Shown: positions 27,105-36,220, numbered from the stretch's first letter. The stretch is 64,000 nt of DNA from an uncultured Poribacteria bacterium (GCA_951828515.1 OX639992.1:868001-932000), one strand, 5' to 3'. Translations and numbers: made by a program. The notes: a model not told the origin generated them from the letters alone.

Positions 27105-27500
27105 ATGAAAATCTATGAATTCACATTCATTTTAACAGCCGATCCGAATGAAGAAGAGGCTGATCGGCTCTATAGCATTTTTGATGACGGAACTATTATC
27201 ACTGTTGAAGGTATCCCTCAGATTCACTTTCACCGTGAGGCATTTTCGTTGGAGTCGGCGATTGGTTCCGCACTCATGGATATTCAAAAAGCAGGTGTTG
27301 ATGCTGCTCATGTGCATATTAAACCAAAAGTTGTGCTTGGCGCAGTCGGCAATATAGATTTACGCGAGCGCGGTATTGACGAAGCCCAGGCGGCAGAAAT
27401 TCGGGCACGTCTTGCCTCCTTTGCCGAAGATTGGGAAAGTCCCGAGATGGATGTCTATGACAACTATGATGAGGAAAAAGCCAAGCTACAAACGCGGTGA
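27105..27500 (+). CDS. Putative antitoxin/regulator upstream of MazF-like toxin
   Basis: A 131-residue protein: MKIYEFTFILTADPNEEEADRLYSIFDDGTI...FHREAFSLESAIGSALMDIQKAGVDAAHVHI. The first ~75 residues match a family of small two-domain regulators (Y-x-x-T-x-x-L ... F-x-R-E-A-x-S-L-x-x-A-I-x-S-A-x-x-D). In those the C-terminus is a DNA-binding helix-turn-helix; here it is replaced by a short acidic tail. It overlaps the MazF-like gene by 35 bases, so the two are tightly coupled. Not a classical MazE. Confidence 0.6.
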   Translation: MKIYEFTFILTADPNEEEADRLYSIFDDGTIITVEGIPQIHFHREAFSLESAIGSALMDIQKAGVDAAHVHIKPKVVLGAVGNIDLRERGIDEAQAAEIRARLASFAEDWESPEMDVYDNYDEEKAKLQTR

Positions 27501-27825
27501 TGTCATTTTATCTCGTTTTCCGGATTCCAATTTGCACACAGCCAAGCTACGTCCGGGATTAATCGTTCAAGCGGACAATCTTCAAACCAATTTGCCTCAA
27601 CTAATTGTAGCGATGATTACCAGCAAGATGTTCCGTGCTAATCATCCAAGCCGTGTCCCCATTTTTGTTTCTACACCGGAGGGGCAACAATCTGGATTAA
27701 TCATGGATTCGGTAGTGATGACTGATAACCTTGCCACAGTTGTTGAAGCAACCATTGAACGTGTTGTTGGTTCGATTCCAATGGAAAAAATTGACGCAGC
27801 TTTGCGGCACACCTTGAATCTATAA
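27466..27825 (+). CDS. MazF/PemK-family toxin-like endoribonuclease
   Basis: About 119 residues. YKRGDVILSRFPDSNLHTAKLRPGLIVQ is the SH3-like barrel start of the PemK/MazF family, followed by VAMITSK and IMDSVVMTDNLATV. Two adjacent ATGs (27466 and 27469) give the usual family length; the frame is open further upstream, but that part overlaps the preceding gene. It would cleave mRNA at short specific sites. The overlapping upstream gene is the likely antitoxin. Confidence 0.85.
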   Translation: MMRKKPSYKRGDVILSRFPDSNLHTAKLRPGLIVQADNLQTNLPQLIVAMITSKMFRANHPSRVPIFVSTPEGQQSGLIMDSVVMTDNLATVVEATIERVVGSIPMEKIDAALRHTLNL

Positions 27826-27831
27826 CCGTTG

Positions 27832-29643
27832 ATGAACTTTGAAGGATCCCGCTTAAACAGCGAATCTACACTCATAAAAATCGTCCTATTCTGCATTCTG
27901 ATTGCCTCCGGTGTTTTGGTGCTGCGGAACCTTGGACACAGTGGCATTACCTATTGGGACGAAGGGTTTCACGCCGTTGTAGCCCGGAATTTGACAAAGC
28001 ATCCGCTCAAATTCACGCTCTACGATCAACCCTGGCTCCCTTACAACTACAAAGGGTGGGGTGAGAACCATATCTGGCTACATAAACCCCCTGTGGCGAT
28101 GTGGACGATCTGGCTCTCACACCTTATTTTTGGCATCAATACGTTTGCACTTCGGTTACCGTCTGCGATCAGTTTAGTTGTGACGACGTGGTTGACATAT
28201 CGGATCGCATCGGATCTCTTTGACAAACGGGCAGGACTCATTGCGGCATTTCTTCAAGCGTTTAACCCGTTTCTCTTTGAGTCCGTTCACGGCTATCGCT
28301 ATTCGGATCATATTGACATCGCTTTATTGCTCTGGGTACAGGTTTCGTGTTGGTTCCTGCTCCGCGCAATTCGGACCGGCAAGCAGCGAAATTACATCTT
28401 ATCCGGTGTTGCGATGGGGATTGCGTATCTGTCGAAAAGTTATCTTGCCCTTATCGCCTTTGGTATCGCGTTTGCCGTTTGGTGTGTTAAGCGAGGCAAG
28501 CAGATTTATTATGAGAGACGGGTATCGGATAACGATGGTCAGAGCGAGGCAACGGGCGCAAAGATTCGGGTTCGTCTCAGCGACATTGGATTGCAGCTTT
28601 TAGCCGCTATTGCGACAGTAGCACCGTGGGTCATCTATTGCCTGATTTACTATCGCAAGGAATTTCTTTGGGAACACAAACGGGTCCTTGACCATCTGAA
28701 CACAGATGTCGAAAGTTGGGGGGCAAGTTGGGATCGACCACTGTTTGACTATATGCCGTTGTTTTATCCAGTGTTTTATGCCGTCCTCGTTGCGGCGGTG
28801 TTGTGTCTAATCGTGGTCATGTTCAAACGTTGGCAGTTAGCAGAACTTTTCGTATTGGCGTGGGGAATCGGTGTGATCGTTCCGCACACGCTCGCTGAGA
28901 CGAAAACACCATCGGCAACGATGATTGCTGTGCCACCACTACTGATGTGTCTCGCAGCAGTCATCAGTCGAGCGTGGCAACGACGCGACTGGATTTACAC
29001 CTCTATTTGGATAGCAGGGATGCTCGCGATTACTATTATTTCTGGTGGGCGGACCCTCGTCAGGAGTCGTGATCAGTTCGATGGACTCAAAAAGATCGCA
29101 CCCTTTATCCAAACGAATTTCTGGATCGTTGAGCAACTTATTGGGTTTGGCATACTATTAGCAATTTTCGCGGGTGTGTATATGCTCGTTCGCCGTCGTA
29201 ATGTCCAAAGGTGGGTATGGTTTGGACTCCGAACGGTCGCCCTGATAATTGCATTATTCTATGCAGGACGCTATGTACAAGCAACTTACAAGGTCACGGA
29301 ACGGAATAGTAGAATTCCTTTGTATGAAACAAGTGGACCGCGGCTCCAACGTGAAATGCCAGAGAATGCCTGCTTCTTTCTCGACGATGAGCGCGTCGGC
29401 GCGCACTTCGATTTGATGTATTATGCCGATAGGTCAACGTATCAGATTTACAATGAGCACATGAAAGAGCCTCGCGATTTCAAAAGTCAAGCCAAGACAG
29501 CACGTGAGGCGGGCGCGATTCCCTATCTTTTCTCTGTTAAAGAGGCAACTTACAATTATCCGCTGTTCATTGAAGGTGAAGTGGACAACGGGAACGGAAA
29601 AACGCAACACTATCGGGTTTTTGAGATTACAGAGACCGACTAA
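27832..29643 (+). CDS. GT39-like (ArnT/PMT type) membrane glycosyltransferase
   Basis: About 603 residues with 10-12 hydrophobic segments. The catalytic first loop has YWDEGFHAVVARN, and WLHKPPVAMW matches the conserved K-P-P-L/V-x-x-W of the ArnT/GT39/GT83 group, with LRLPSAISLVVTTWLTYRIA following. These enzymes transfer a sugar from a polyprenyl-phosphate donor to lipid or protein outside the membrane. The ATG at 27832 lies 7 bases after the mazF stop, so it may ride on the toxin transcript. Acceptor unknown. Confidence 0.85.
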   Translation: MNFEGSRLNSESTLIKIVLFCILIASGVLVLRNLGHSGITYWDEGFHAVVARNLTKHPLKFTLYDQPWLPYNYKGWGENHIWLHKPPVAMWTIWLSHLIFGINTFALRLPSAISLVVTTWLTYRIASDLFDKRAGLIAAFLQAFNPFLFESVHGYRYSDHIDIALLLWVQVSCWFLLRAIRTGKQRNYILSGVAMGIAYLSKSYLALIAFGIAFAVWCVKRGKQIYYERRVSDNDGQSEATGAKIRVRLSDIGLQLLAAIATVAPWVIYCLIYYRKEFLWEHKRVLDHLNTDVESWGASWDRPLFDYMPLFYPVFYAVLVAAVLCLIVVMFKRWQLAELFVLAWGIGVIVPHTLAETKTPSATMIAVPPLLMCLAAVISRAWQRRDWIYTSIWIAGMLAITIISGGRTLVRSRDQFDGLKKIAPFIQTNFWIVEQLIGFGILLAIFAGVYMLVRRRNVQRWVWFGLRTVALIIALFYAGRYVQATYKVTERNSRIPLYETSGPRLQREMPENACFFLDDERVGAHFDLMYYADRSTYQIYNEHMKEPRDFKSQAKTAREAGAIPYLFSVKEATYNYPLFIEGEVDNGNGKTQHYRVFEITETD

Positions 29644-29645
29644 CA

Positions 29646-29933
29646 ATGGAAATTAAACCAATTAAAACCGAAGCAGAGTATGAGGCTGCACTGAAGGAAA
29701 TAGAACAACTTTGGGGATCAAACTACGGTTCACCAGAAGGGGATAAACTTGATGTGCTTGCCACATTGGTAGAAGTTTATGAAGAGGAGCATTATCCCAT
29801 TCTGCTGAAAACTGATAACTCTGACAAATATCCCAAAGTGCCAAGCCCGAAACGAAGTGGAGGGCGACTCGAACACGAAAACCTTCAAGTACCAGAAACT
29901 ATTACTTATCCGCAAGGAAAATTAAAAAAATGA
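29646..29933 (+). pseudogene. HigA-like antitoxin, C-terminally truncated by a repeat
   Basis: Residues 1-53 (MEIKPIKTEAEYEAALKEIE...LDVLATLVEVYEEEHYPI) are the N-terminal part of the HigA-type antitoxin that normally continues into a helix-turn-helix. From about residue 60 the sequence leaves the family. Its last ~28 codons are encoded by the dispersed RBS-repeat (29850-29929). The DNA-binding domain is missing and no HigB toxin is adjacent. Its TGA overlaps the ATG of the next gene (ATGA). Confidence 0.75.
29850..29929 (+). repeat. RBS-repeat family, copy R2
   Basis: Left end AAACGAAGTGGAGGGCG; right end CCGCAAGGAAAATTAAAAAA directly before the ATG at 29930. The AAGGA of the repeat ends 11 bases before that ATG and is its only Shine-Dalgarno. 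The repeat also forms the 3' end of the truncated HigA gene. Confidence 0.75.
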
Positions 29934-32905
29934 AATTATTACGATTTATATGTATATCTACAATGTTGGTGCTCGTCGCGGTATCGGCGAGTGCGGACGT
30001 GGATTGGAAAGCACTTGATGTGGGCAACCTATCCTCTGCTATCTATAACACCGCAGTCGTAGGGTTTCCCAGTAATCCTACCGCGAACCCATCAGGATGG
30101 TGGCCCGCAGGGACAAACGATTCCTATATCTATGAAGGAGACATCTGGATCGGTGCCAAGAAAAACGGTGAGGTCGGCGTTGCTGAGTCGGATGGCCGGC
30201 AAAGTGAAATTTGGCCCACTGACGATGTACCAGAGGTTATCTCAAACAAACCCGGTGTGACGACAAAAGGAACCCCAACGAACCAAGCGATCATGTTCAA
30301 ATGCGCTGACACGAATCCTGAGGCAAATAAGGATTTGATTTTGGGTTTAGAACTCGTGGTCAACGGATTTCAATGGAGTTACGCACCGCTCTACGATTTC
30401 TTTATTTTGGAGTATAACGTCAAAAATGTCGGTAGCGACACGCTTGAAGATGTATTTATGGCGTTCCGATACGATGTGGACATCTCCAGTAACGAAACCG
30501 GAACAGCAAGCTACTCCGCAGATGACTTCGTTGCCTTGGATCAGACACCAGATGCTCTCAATCCAGTGGATCACCCCAACCGTTACCTCTCTTACGGATT
30601 TTCCAACGCCTCCGCGCCGGGGTATATCGGCTTACGGGTATTAGATGCGTATATGGGGGATAATGATGAGGATCCAGCTGCGAAAATCCCTTTTGCGGCA
30701 CACAAACGGATTACCATCTCCACCGACCCAACGACGGATGCGGAGATGTACGCGCTTATCAGCACCCCCGGTGTTGAACCACTCCCCGCAAACTACGATG
30801 ATCAACGTTTTATCCAGTCCTACGGACCTGTTGAGTCCCTCGCTCCCGGTGAGTCTTTCAATGTCATTATCGCTGTTGCGATCGGTGAAGGACTTGCGGG
30901 TTTGCAAGCCTCTTCGGACTGGGCACAGAAGTTATATGACGATGCCTACGTCGCACCGGCACCGCCGCCTTCCCCATTGGTAAGTGTTTATCCTGCCGAT
31001 AAACAAGTGACACTCGTCTGGGAAAGCGAAGGACGCTGGGTTGATTCGGGTGTTGGTAAGCGCATTGAGGAATATATTGATGTGACCGACCCAGAGAAGA
31101 TCTTTGAAGGATATCGGGTTTATAGGCGCGATGTCTCTTATGATGAATCCACCGGTAATCCGGTTGAAGACTGGACAATGCTGATGGAGTTCGACAAGCC
31201 GAGCGCCACCGGTAATTTCTTTACGGTCTCGCATGTCGGTAAACAGTCGGATGCTACCATTGAAAGTGAGGGTGATGAACCTTTCTTTGCCGATTTCTTT
31301 AAAAACGCCATCTACATAATCAAATTCAACTCCAGCACAGATTTTGAAGTCGTTAACACGACGCTGTGGGAAGTTATGGCGTATAATCCGGAATTTCCAG
31401 CAAGTGGCGGTGGATACGCTATCATCAAAGATCCAAGTACATTTGAACCGTATCTGGATGGGGCATATCGTTCCGGTGCGCTAATGTATTTTGGTGGACT
31501 CTACGTGAAAATTACCGACGGACCTTCAGGACCACCTGTCGCTGGCGACATTTTCCAAGTCGTCTCGACCCCTTCGCAGGCACTCGGTGAGGATGCGGGT
31601 ATCAAAAATTTCTACACCGACGAAGGTTTAACCAACGGACTCGAATATACTTATGCGGTGACCTCGTATGATACAGGCAACCCGAAAACCGGACTCATCT
31701 CAATGGAGAGTAGCCAGATCGAGACGATGGTTCACGTTGTTCCCCGCGCCCAGCCTGCAGGATATCGAGGCCCTACTGCCGATATAGAACAGCAGGGACA
31801 GGGAACCGTTACCGTTGAACCGATGGTGCTCGCACCAAACAAGGTAACGGGGCATCAATACAAGATCGTCTGGTACGGTGCAAAGCAAACAGGTCCCGCT
31901 GCATACATCACGGGTCCCGGATATCAGCCACCCGCCTATGAAATTGTTGATATGACAACCGATGAGACTGTCGTTGAGCTACAATCCTTTGACTGGTTCG
32001 ACCCCGATCATGGTGAGGCTGTTGAAGTGCTCTCCCCGATGTTTGATGGTGTCGTTTTGAAGATAACAGGGGCGAACGTATTCTACGGCAGTCCGATGGA
32101 AAATCCGATTAACGACGTTAAACTGACGGCAGGCACAGTAACCGGATGGGAGGTAAACATCCAATCCCCCGGTTTCGGTGAAAACACCTGGCCCAACATA
32201 TACTGGGCAACCTATTATCGACCGCATACCTATTCGATCACGTTTGTTGATGATACACACGTCAAGGTGGTAGACGAAAATACAAGTGAAGAAATTCAGT
32301 TCAATGACCAGCGCGCCGCTGGATACGCGATCCTGACAGCCACAGGTTGGCGTGATACATATAATCCAGCGGAGACCCCAGGGTTCTTCCGTATTTACAT
32401 CCGAGGCGGCTACGTCTTTATAAAAGATCCGAACGGTGAAATCTCTGCCGGAGATGTGTTCACTGTTGAAATGGGGGGTATTAGCGCACCACAGGATGGA
32501 GATCAGTTTCTCCTGAATACAAAAGGGGAGTCCCTTTCACCTGAAGATATTGAAGCCGATCTTGGAAAAATTCGGGTTGTCCCAAACCCTTATTTCGTTA
32601 CAAATAGAGCAGTACTTTCCGAAGGAACGGACAAGATTTTCTTCACACACCTGCCACCGCGGTGTACGATACGGGTTTACACGTTAGCGGGTGAATTAGT
32701 CCGAACCCTTGAACATGAGAGCACTGCCCTTTTTAATCCGGGTGAACGGACACAAGGCGATAAGGGCGGAACAGAGTCATTTGAACTCCTCAATCGCTAC
32801 AATCAAGCACTCGCAAGTGGCGTTTATATCTATCATGTTGAAGCCAGAGACGAGAGTGATGAAGTCGTCGGTAACAAGATCGGCAGATTTGCTATTATCC
32901 GATAA
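29930..32905 (+). CDS. Large secreted protein with FlgD-like/T9SS-type C-terminal domain
   Basis: A 991-residue protein with a clear signal peptide (MKLLRFICISTMLVLVAVSASA). The middle holds fibronectin-III-like stretches (PLVSVYPADKQVTLVWES; GLEYTYAVTSYDTGNPKTGL). The last ~110 residues (IRVVPNPYFVTNRAVL, then CTIRVYTLAGELVRTLEH, ending YIYHVEARDESDEVVGNKIGRFAIIR) have the FlgD-Ig-like fold used as a sorting domain by type IX secretion in related phyla. The following gene encodes a PorV-family protein. Substrate or enzymatic role unknown. Confidence 0.8.
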   Translation: MKLLRFICISTMLVLVAVSASADVDWKALDVGNLSSAIYNTAVVGFPSNPTANPSGWWPAGTNDSYIYEGDIWIGAKKNGEVGVAESDGRQSEIWPTDDVPEVISNKPGVTTKGTPTNQAIMFKCADTNPEANKDLILGLELVVNGFQWSYAPLYDFFILEYNVKNVGSDTLEDVFMAFRYDVDISSNETGTASYSADDFVALDQTPDALNPVDHPNRYLSYGFSNASAPGYIGLRVLDAYMGDNDEDPAAKIPFAAHKRITISTDPTTDAEMYALISTPGVEPLPANYDDQRFIQSYGPVESLAPGESFNVIIAVAIGEGLAGLQASSDWAQKLYDDAYVAPAPPPSPLVSVYPADKQVTLVWESEGRWVDSGVGKRIEEYIDVTDPEKIFEGYRVYRRDVSYDESTGNPVEDWTMLMEFDKPSATGNFFTVSHVGKQSDATIESEGDEPFFADFFKNAIYIIKFNSSTDFEVVNTTLWEVMAYNPEFPASGGGYAIIKDPSTFEPYLDGAYRSGALMYFGGLYVKITDGPSGPPVAGDIFQVVSTPSQALGEDAGIKNFYTDEGLTNGLEYTYAVTSYDTGNPKTGLISMESSQIETMVHVVPRAQPAGYRGPTADIEQQGQGTVTVEPMVLAPNKVTGHQYKIVWYGAKQTGPAAYITGPGYQPPAYEIVDMTTDETVVELQSFDWFDPDHGEAVEVLSPMFDGVVLKITGANVFYGSPMENPINDVKLTAGTVTGWEVNIQSPGFGENTWPNIYWATYYRPHTYSITFVDDTHVKVVDENTSEEIQFNDQRAAGYAILTATGWRDTYNPAETPGFFRIYIRGGYVFIKDPNGEISAGDVFTVEMGGISAPQDGDQFLLNTKGESLSPEDIEADLGKIRVVPNPYFVTNRAVLSEGTDKIFFTHLPPRCTIRVYTLAGELVRTLEHESTALFNPGERTQGDKGGTESFELLNRYNQALASGVYIYHVEARDESDEVVGNKIGRFAIIR

Positions 32906-32913
32906 CATATTCC

Positions 32914-32943
32914 TTGTAGGAGGCGAGTTTGAACTCGCGATAC
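32914..32943 (+). repeat. GTAGGAG palindrome family copy
   Basis: TTGTAGGAG is followed by the hairpin GCGAGTT-TGA-ACTCGC. Same conserved flank, different arms from copies at 51628, 51741, 55363, 55495 and 61402. Confidence 0.6.
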
Positions 32944-32960
32944 ATTTCATCAGAAACCAT

Positions 32961-33048
32961 AGCCCGTAATGAAATGGAGGGCGAATTTATGAAAGGCATG
33001 TCACATTTGAAACTCACGTTGTTCAACCGCAAGGAAAATTTAAAAAAT
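32961..33048 (+). repeat. RBS-repeat family, copy R3, forming the 5' end of the PorV gene
   Basis: Left end GTAATGAAATGGAGGGCG gives the GGAGG used by the ATG at 32989. Right end CCGCAAGGAAAATTTAAAAA (from 33027) is translated as part of the signal-peptide n-region (NRKENLKN). Confidence 0.7.
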
Positions 33049-34095
33049 ACGCTATTATTTATATTTCTTTTATTCTGGACTGTTTCCAGTCATGCCACAA
33101 CCAATGTTGGCACGGCGGGTGCCCAGTTCCTGAAGATCGGTCCTGGCGCACGGGTAGACAGTCTTGGGGGTGCGTTTGGCGCGCTCGCTAACGACGTAAC
33201 CAGTATCTACTGGAACCCAGCTGGGATAAGTCAACTCGAAAAAACCAGTTTCTCGGACACACATACCGTCTGGCTTGCCGATGTTCGTTATAACTATCTG
33301 GCGTTCGCAACGCCGATAAAAAATATCGGTACCTTGGGCGCGAGTGTCACATTCCTCAATGTCCCTGATACGGAGATTACCACGCTGGCGAAGCCTGATG
33401 GCACGGGACTCTGGTATTCCGCTTATGATACAGCTGTCTCCTTGGCGTACGCCCGACAACTTTACGAACAGGAATCCGGTGTTAAATTATCTTTCGGTAT
33501 CAATGCTAAATACATCCATCAGCAGATCCACCGTGAGAGTGCCAAAGGTGTTGCCATTGATGTCGGCACTTTGTACCATACCGGCTGGCGGAGTTTACGG
33601 ATCGGAATGTGTTTCTCGAACTTTGGACCGGAGATGCGTTTCGGCGGTCCCGATTTGGAAAGCGGAGCAGAAGTTGCAGGGGACCCGAGGATAGGGAGTT
33701 ACCGTCCGTTTCCAGACACGACGAATCCGGCAAGGAAAGCAGAATTAGAGACGATTGAGTTCCCGCTACCCTCCAATTTTCGACTCGGACTCGCCTATGA
33801 CATTGTTGATTCTGGTAGCAATCTCCTCACGCTCGCACTCGATGCCAACCATCCCAACGACAACAGTGAGCGGATGAACATCGGCATGGAGTACTGGTAC
33901 AGAAAAATGGCGGCGATTCGTGGGGGTTACAAATTTCGATTGGGTGAAGACCGCGTGGACGATGAAGAGGGGCTTACACTCGGTTTGGGCATCCATTTGA
34001 ACCTTGGTAGGAGAGTCCTTTCCCTCGATTATGCCTACGCTGACTTCGGACGCCTACAACAGGTACACCGAGTGAGTATGGGACTCCAATTTTAG
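32989..34095 (+). CDS. PorV/PorQ-family outer-membrane protein
   Basis: A 368-residue protein from ATG 32989, which has GGAGG seven bases upstream. Signal peptide region LKNTLLFIFLLFWTVSSHA. The mature N-terminus GTAGAQFLKIGPGARVDSLGGAFGALANDVTSIYWNPAGI is the hallmark of PorV/UPF0164 proteins, which are FadL-like barrels that shuttle cargo in type IX secretion. The chain ends in aromatic-rich strands and a C-terminal Phe (MGLQF). Directly downstream of a secreted protein with a candidate sorting domain. Confidence 0.85.
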   Translation: MKGMSHLKLTLFNRKENLKNTLLFIFLLFWTVSSHATTNVGTAGAQFLKIGPGARVDSLGGAFGALANDVTSIYWNPAGISQLEKTSFSDTHTVWLADVRYNYLAFATPIKNIGTLGASVTFLNVPDTEITTLAKPDGTGLWYSAYDTAVSLAYARQLYEQESGVKLSFGINAKYIHQQIHRESAKGVAIDVGTLYHTGWRSLRIGMCFSNFGPEMRFGGPDLESGAEVAGDPRIGSYRPFPDTTNPARKAELETIEFPLPSNFRLGLAYDIVDSGSNLLTLALDANHPNDNSERMNIGMEYWYRKMAAIRGGYKFRLGEDRVDDEEGLTLGLGIHLNLGRRVLSLDYAYADFGRLQQVHRVSMGLQF

Positions 34096-34147
34096 AACGC
34101 GATGATACAGAGGGTTGAATAGTCCTAAATTTGCTTCAAAGAACCCG

Positions 34148-34176
34148 TTGCCAATACAGAGGCGTTGTGCTATAAT
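34148..34176 (+). promoter_or_regulatory. Promoter before the small protein/aspartyl protease pair
   Basis: TTGCCA, 17 bases, TATAAT. It stands 48 bases before the ATG at 34224, which has AAGGAG upstream. Confidence 0.55.
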
Positions 34177-34223
34177 AAATATAAATCAGTTCATTGACAC
34201 CCTTTGAGAAGGAGTGGATAGAA

Positions 34224-34451
34224 ATGACAAACGAGCGCCTCACACTTGAAGAGATGGAGCAGAAATACCCTGATGAATGGCTCTTCATCGTAGATTGCGA
34301 ATACAGCGAAAATACCGAACTATTATCGGGGTGTGTCCTTGTCCATAGTCCTTCCCGTGCTGATATTTACGATGCCTCATCGCGTTACAAAGGTAGCGCA
34401 GCGATACATTGTACAAGCAAATTACCGGAAGGTATGGGGTACCTACTGTAA
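34224..34451 (+). CDS. Small hypothetical protein coupled to aspartyl protease
   Basis: A 75-residue protein, MTNERLTLEEMEQKYPDEWLFIVDCEYSENTELLSGCVLVHSPSR..., the type of small acidic protein that often precedes retropepsin-like protease genes in cyanobacteria and related genomes. AAGGAG lies 8 bases before ATG 34224. The stop TAA overlaps the next start (TAATG). Function unknown; a partner role with the protease is inferred only from coupling. Confidence 0.7.
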   Translation: MTNERLTLEEMEQKYPDEWLFIVDCEYSENTELLSGCVLVHSPSRADIYDASSRYKGSAAIHCTSKLPEGMGYLL

Positions 34452-34666
34452 TGGGACATATCTCTTTTAACCCTACAGCTAAGTCAATTTTTCTTCGCCT
34501 CAAAATCAGCAGCGTCAATGCCGATGCCACTCGCGATATCCTTGTAGCACTGGATACAGGTGCCTCAATTACCATGATTCCGCCGGAAGTAGCCACGGAC
34601 TTGGGATATGACCTCTCAAACCCAAATGAACAGATGATCACCGCCAGCGGGGTTAGTTGCAGTTAG
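34451..34666 (+). pseudogene. Retropepsin-like aspartyl protease, truncated
   Basis: 71 residues. LVALDTGASITMIPPEVATDLGYDL contains the catalytic D-T-G-A-S and the following P-x-x-x-A-x-x-L-G of clan AA single-domain proteases. The normal protein is ~120-140 residues; here it stops after ITASGVSCS, before the flap and the second conserved block. The break lies about 200 bases left of the TnpB element at 34870, but I cannot find the missing half to its right. Probably inactive. Confidence 0.7.
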
Positions 34667-34768
34667 CAATTCCCTATAAAAACCTATAAAAACCTATAAC
34701 AGTCTAAAGTTATGTCAGAGTGATTTCGTTTTCCGTTTTTCGCCCAATTTTGCCCCCCAGGCCCAGTA

Positions 34769-34790
34769 GGTGCGGTTTCCTAACCGCACC
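34769..34790. repeat. TGCGG-type palindrome
   Basis: TGCGGTTTCCTAACCGCA with GG/CC extension, identical to copies at 46145-46166 and 46563-46584. The 338-base gap 34667-35004 otherwise holds AACCTATAAAA tandem units (34678-34700) and the left end of the TnpB element. Confidence 0.8.
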
Positions 34791-35004
34791 GAGACTGAAA
34801 AGGGAAAATCAAACATCTATGAAATCCAATAATTTATCTAAAACTAAATACCCGTGAAAGTTATGTCGTTTCCCTTGACATGCTTTTATGAAAATGCTAT
34901 ACTCTTTGTATCAGGTTGGAAACCCGCATAACGAGCGTCACCGCTGGGTGGCGTGCGGGTTTCCTCCCACGCGTTAAGGGATAAACGCCTGATACCTGAT
35001 CACC

Positions 35005-36102
35005 ATGACTTTACGAACACAGAAGATAGAACTCAACCCGAATAACAAAGAAGCCACGCTTCTGTCTCAGCACGCCGGCTATGCCCGTGTTGCGTTCAAC
35101 TTCGCTTTATCGTCGTTGAAAGTCGGTTTAGATACCGACGAATGGCGAAGTCATGTTGACATCAAGCGTGAGTTTAACGCCGTCAAATACGATAAGTTTC
35201 ACTGGTGTAAAGCCCTCTCACAGAATGCGTCCAAGAATGCGATACACAATCTTGGAGACGCTGTTACGCGTTGGAAAAAAGGACAAAACAAGTTCCCCGT
35301 CTATAAGCACCGATCTGGTAAATGCTCCTACCAAGCAGATAATGGCGAAGGAACTGTTGAAGTCTGTAAAAAGCGTATCAACCTTCCAAAGATAGGATGG
35401 ATACGCATGCGTGAAGCATTGCGATATACTGGCGAAATCACAAAAGTTGTTGTTTCCAAACATAACGACAAGTGGTACGCCTCTATCACCGTCAGACGCC
35501 TCGATAGCAACAACTATAAGCACCAACCGTCTCTGTTTGACCTACAAGAAAAGCAACCGATAGGTATTGACGTAGGTATCAATACGCTTGCGACCTGTTC
35601 TAATGGTGATACTTACGACAATCCACGACCTCTCAAGCGATATCAACGCAAGTTAGCACGCGCCAATCGCAGACTTTCGCGCAGGCAGAAAGGCAGTCAG
35701 AATTGGTATAAAGCAAAGCGGATGCTCACAGGTGTTCATGCACGTATTGCGAATCTCCGTGAGGACGCTCACCACCAATCAACCCTACGGATTGTCCGCA
35801 AAGCACGTGCTATCGGTATTGAGACGCTCAAGGTTACCAACATGCTTAAGAATAGGAAACTCGCAAAGGCGTTATCCGACTCAGCACTTGGTGGCTTTCT
35901 GTCTAAACTCAAATACAAAGCAGAGAAGCGTGGGATACCGATAACCGAAGCACCGCAATTCTTCGCGAGTTCCAAGATCTGTAGCCACTGCGGACACAAG
36001 AAAACAGACGTGGCGCTTTCGGAGCGGACGTATCACTGCACAGAATGCGGTTTTGAATGTGATAGAGACCTCAATGCTGCTATCAATCTCTGTCCCGCTT
36101 GA
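35005..36102 (+). CDS. tnpB: TnpB RNA-guided endonuclease, complete
   Basis: A 365-residue TnpB with all catalytic residues in canonical positions: RuvC-I D189 (GIDVGINTLA), RuvC-II E273 (GIETLKVTNM), zinc finger C326/C329/C345/C348, RuvC-III D355 (CDRDLNAAINL). The N-terminal wedge/recognition region is intact (residues 1-180). TnpB uses a right-end RNA to cut DNA at the element's donor site and promotes its retention. Unlike the decayed copy at 7864, this one belongs to a different TnpB subgroup and appears functional. Confidence 0.93.
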   Translation: MTLRTQKIELNPNNKEATLLSQHAGYARVAFNFALSSLKVGLDTDEWRSHVDIKREFNAVKYDKFHWCKALSQNASKNAIHNLGDAVTRWKKGQNKFPVYKHRSGKCSYQADNGEGTVEVCKKRINLPKIGWIRMREALRYTGEITKVVVSKHNDKWYASITVRRLDSNNYKHQPSLFDLQEKQPIGIDVGINTLATCSNGDTYDNPRPLKRYQRKLARANRRLSRRQKGSQNWYKAKRMLTGVHARIANLREDAHHQSTLRIVRKARAIGIETLKVTNMLKNRKLAKALSDSALGGFLSKLKYKAEKRGIPITEAPQFFASSKICSHCGHKKTDVALSERTYHCTECGFECDRDLNAAINLCPA

Positions 36103-36220
36103 CCAGAACACCGTCGCCACGAGTTGCGAGGAGACGTAAAACGCCTGTGGAGTCCGTGTCAGACCTCGGTGAGAGGCAGTGGACGCTGAAGCAGGAAGTC
36201 AGGCACAAATCAAAAGAACA
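36103..36220 (+). ncRNA. Candidate omega-RNA at the TnpB 3' end
   Basis: The GC-rich, structured segment directly after tnpB (with GTCGCCACGAGTTGCGAGGAG, GTCAGACCTCGGTGAGAGGC and CTGAAGCAGGAAGTC) has the position and right-end motif of reRNA/omega-RNA scaffolds, whose guide would extend past the element end. Position is the main evidence. The rest of the 36103-36431 gap shows nothing else clear. Confidence 0.45.

Noticed and set aside
34667-34870. AACCTATAAAA tandem units as a CRISPR or attachment site
   Set aside because: Three short imperfect units only; no integrase or spacers nearby.
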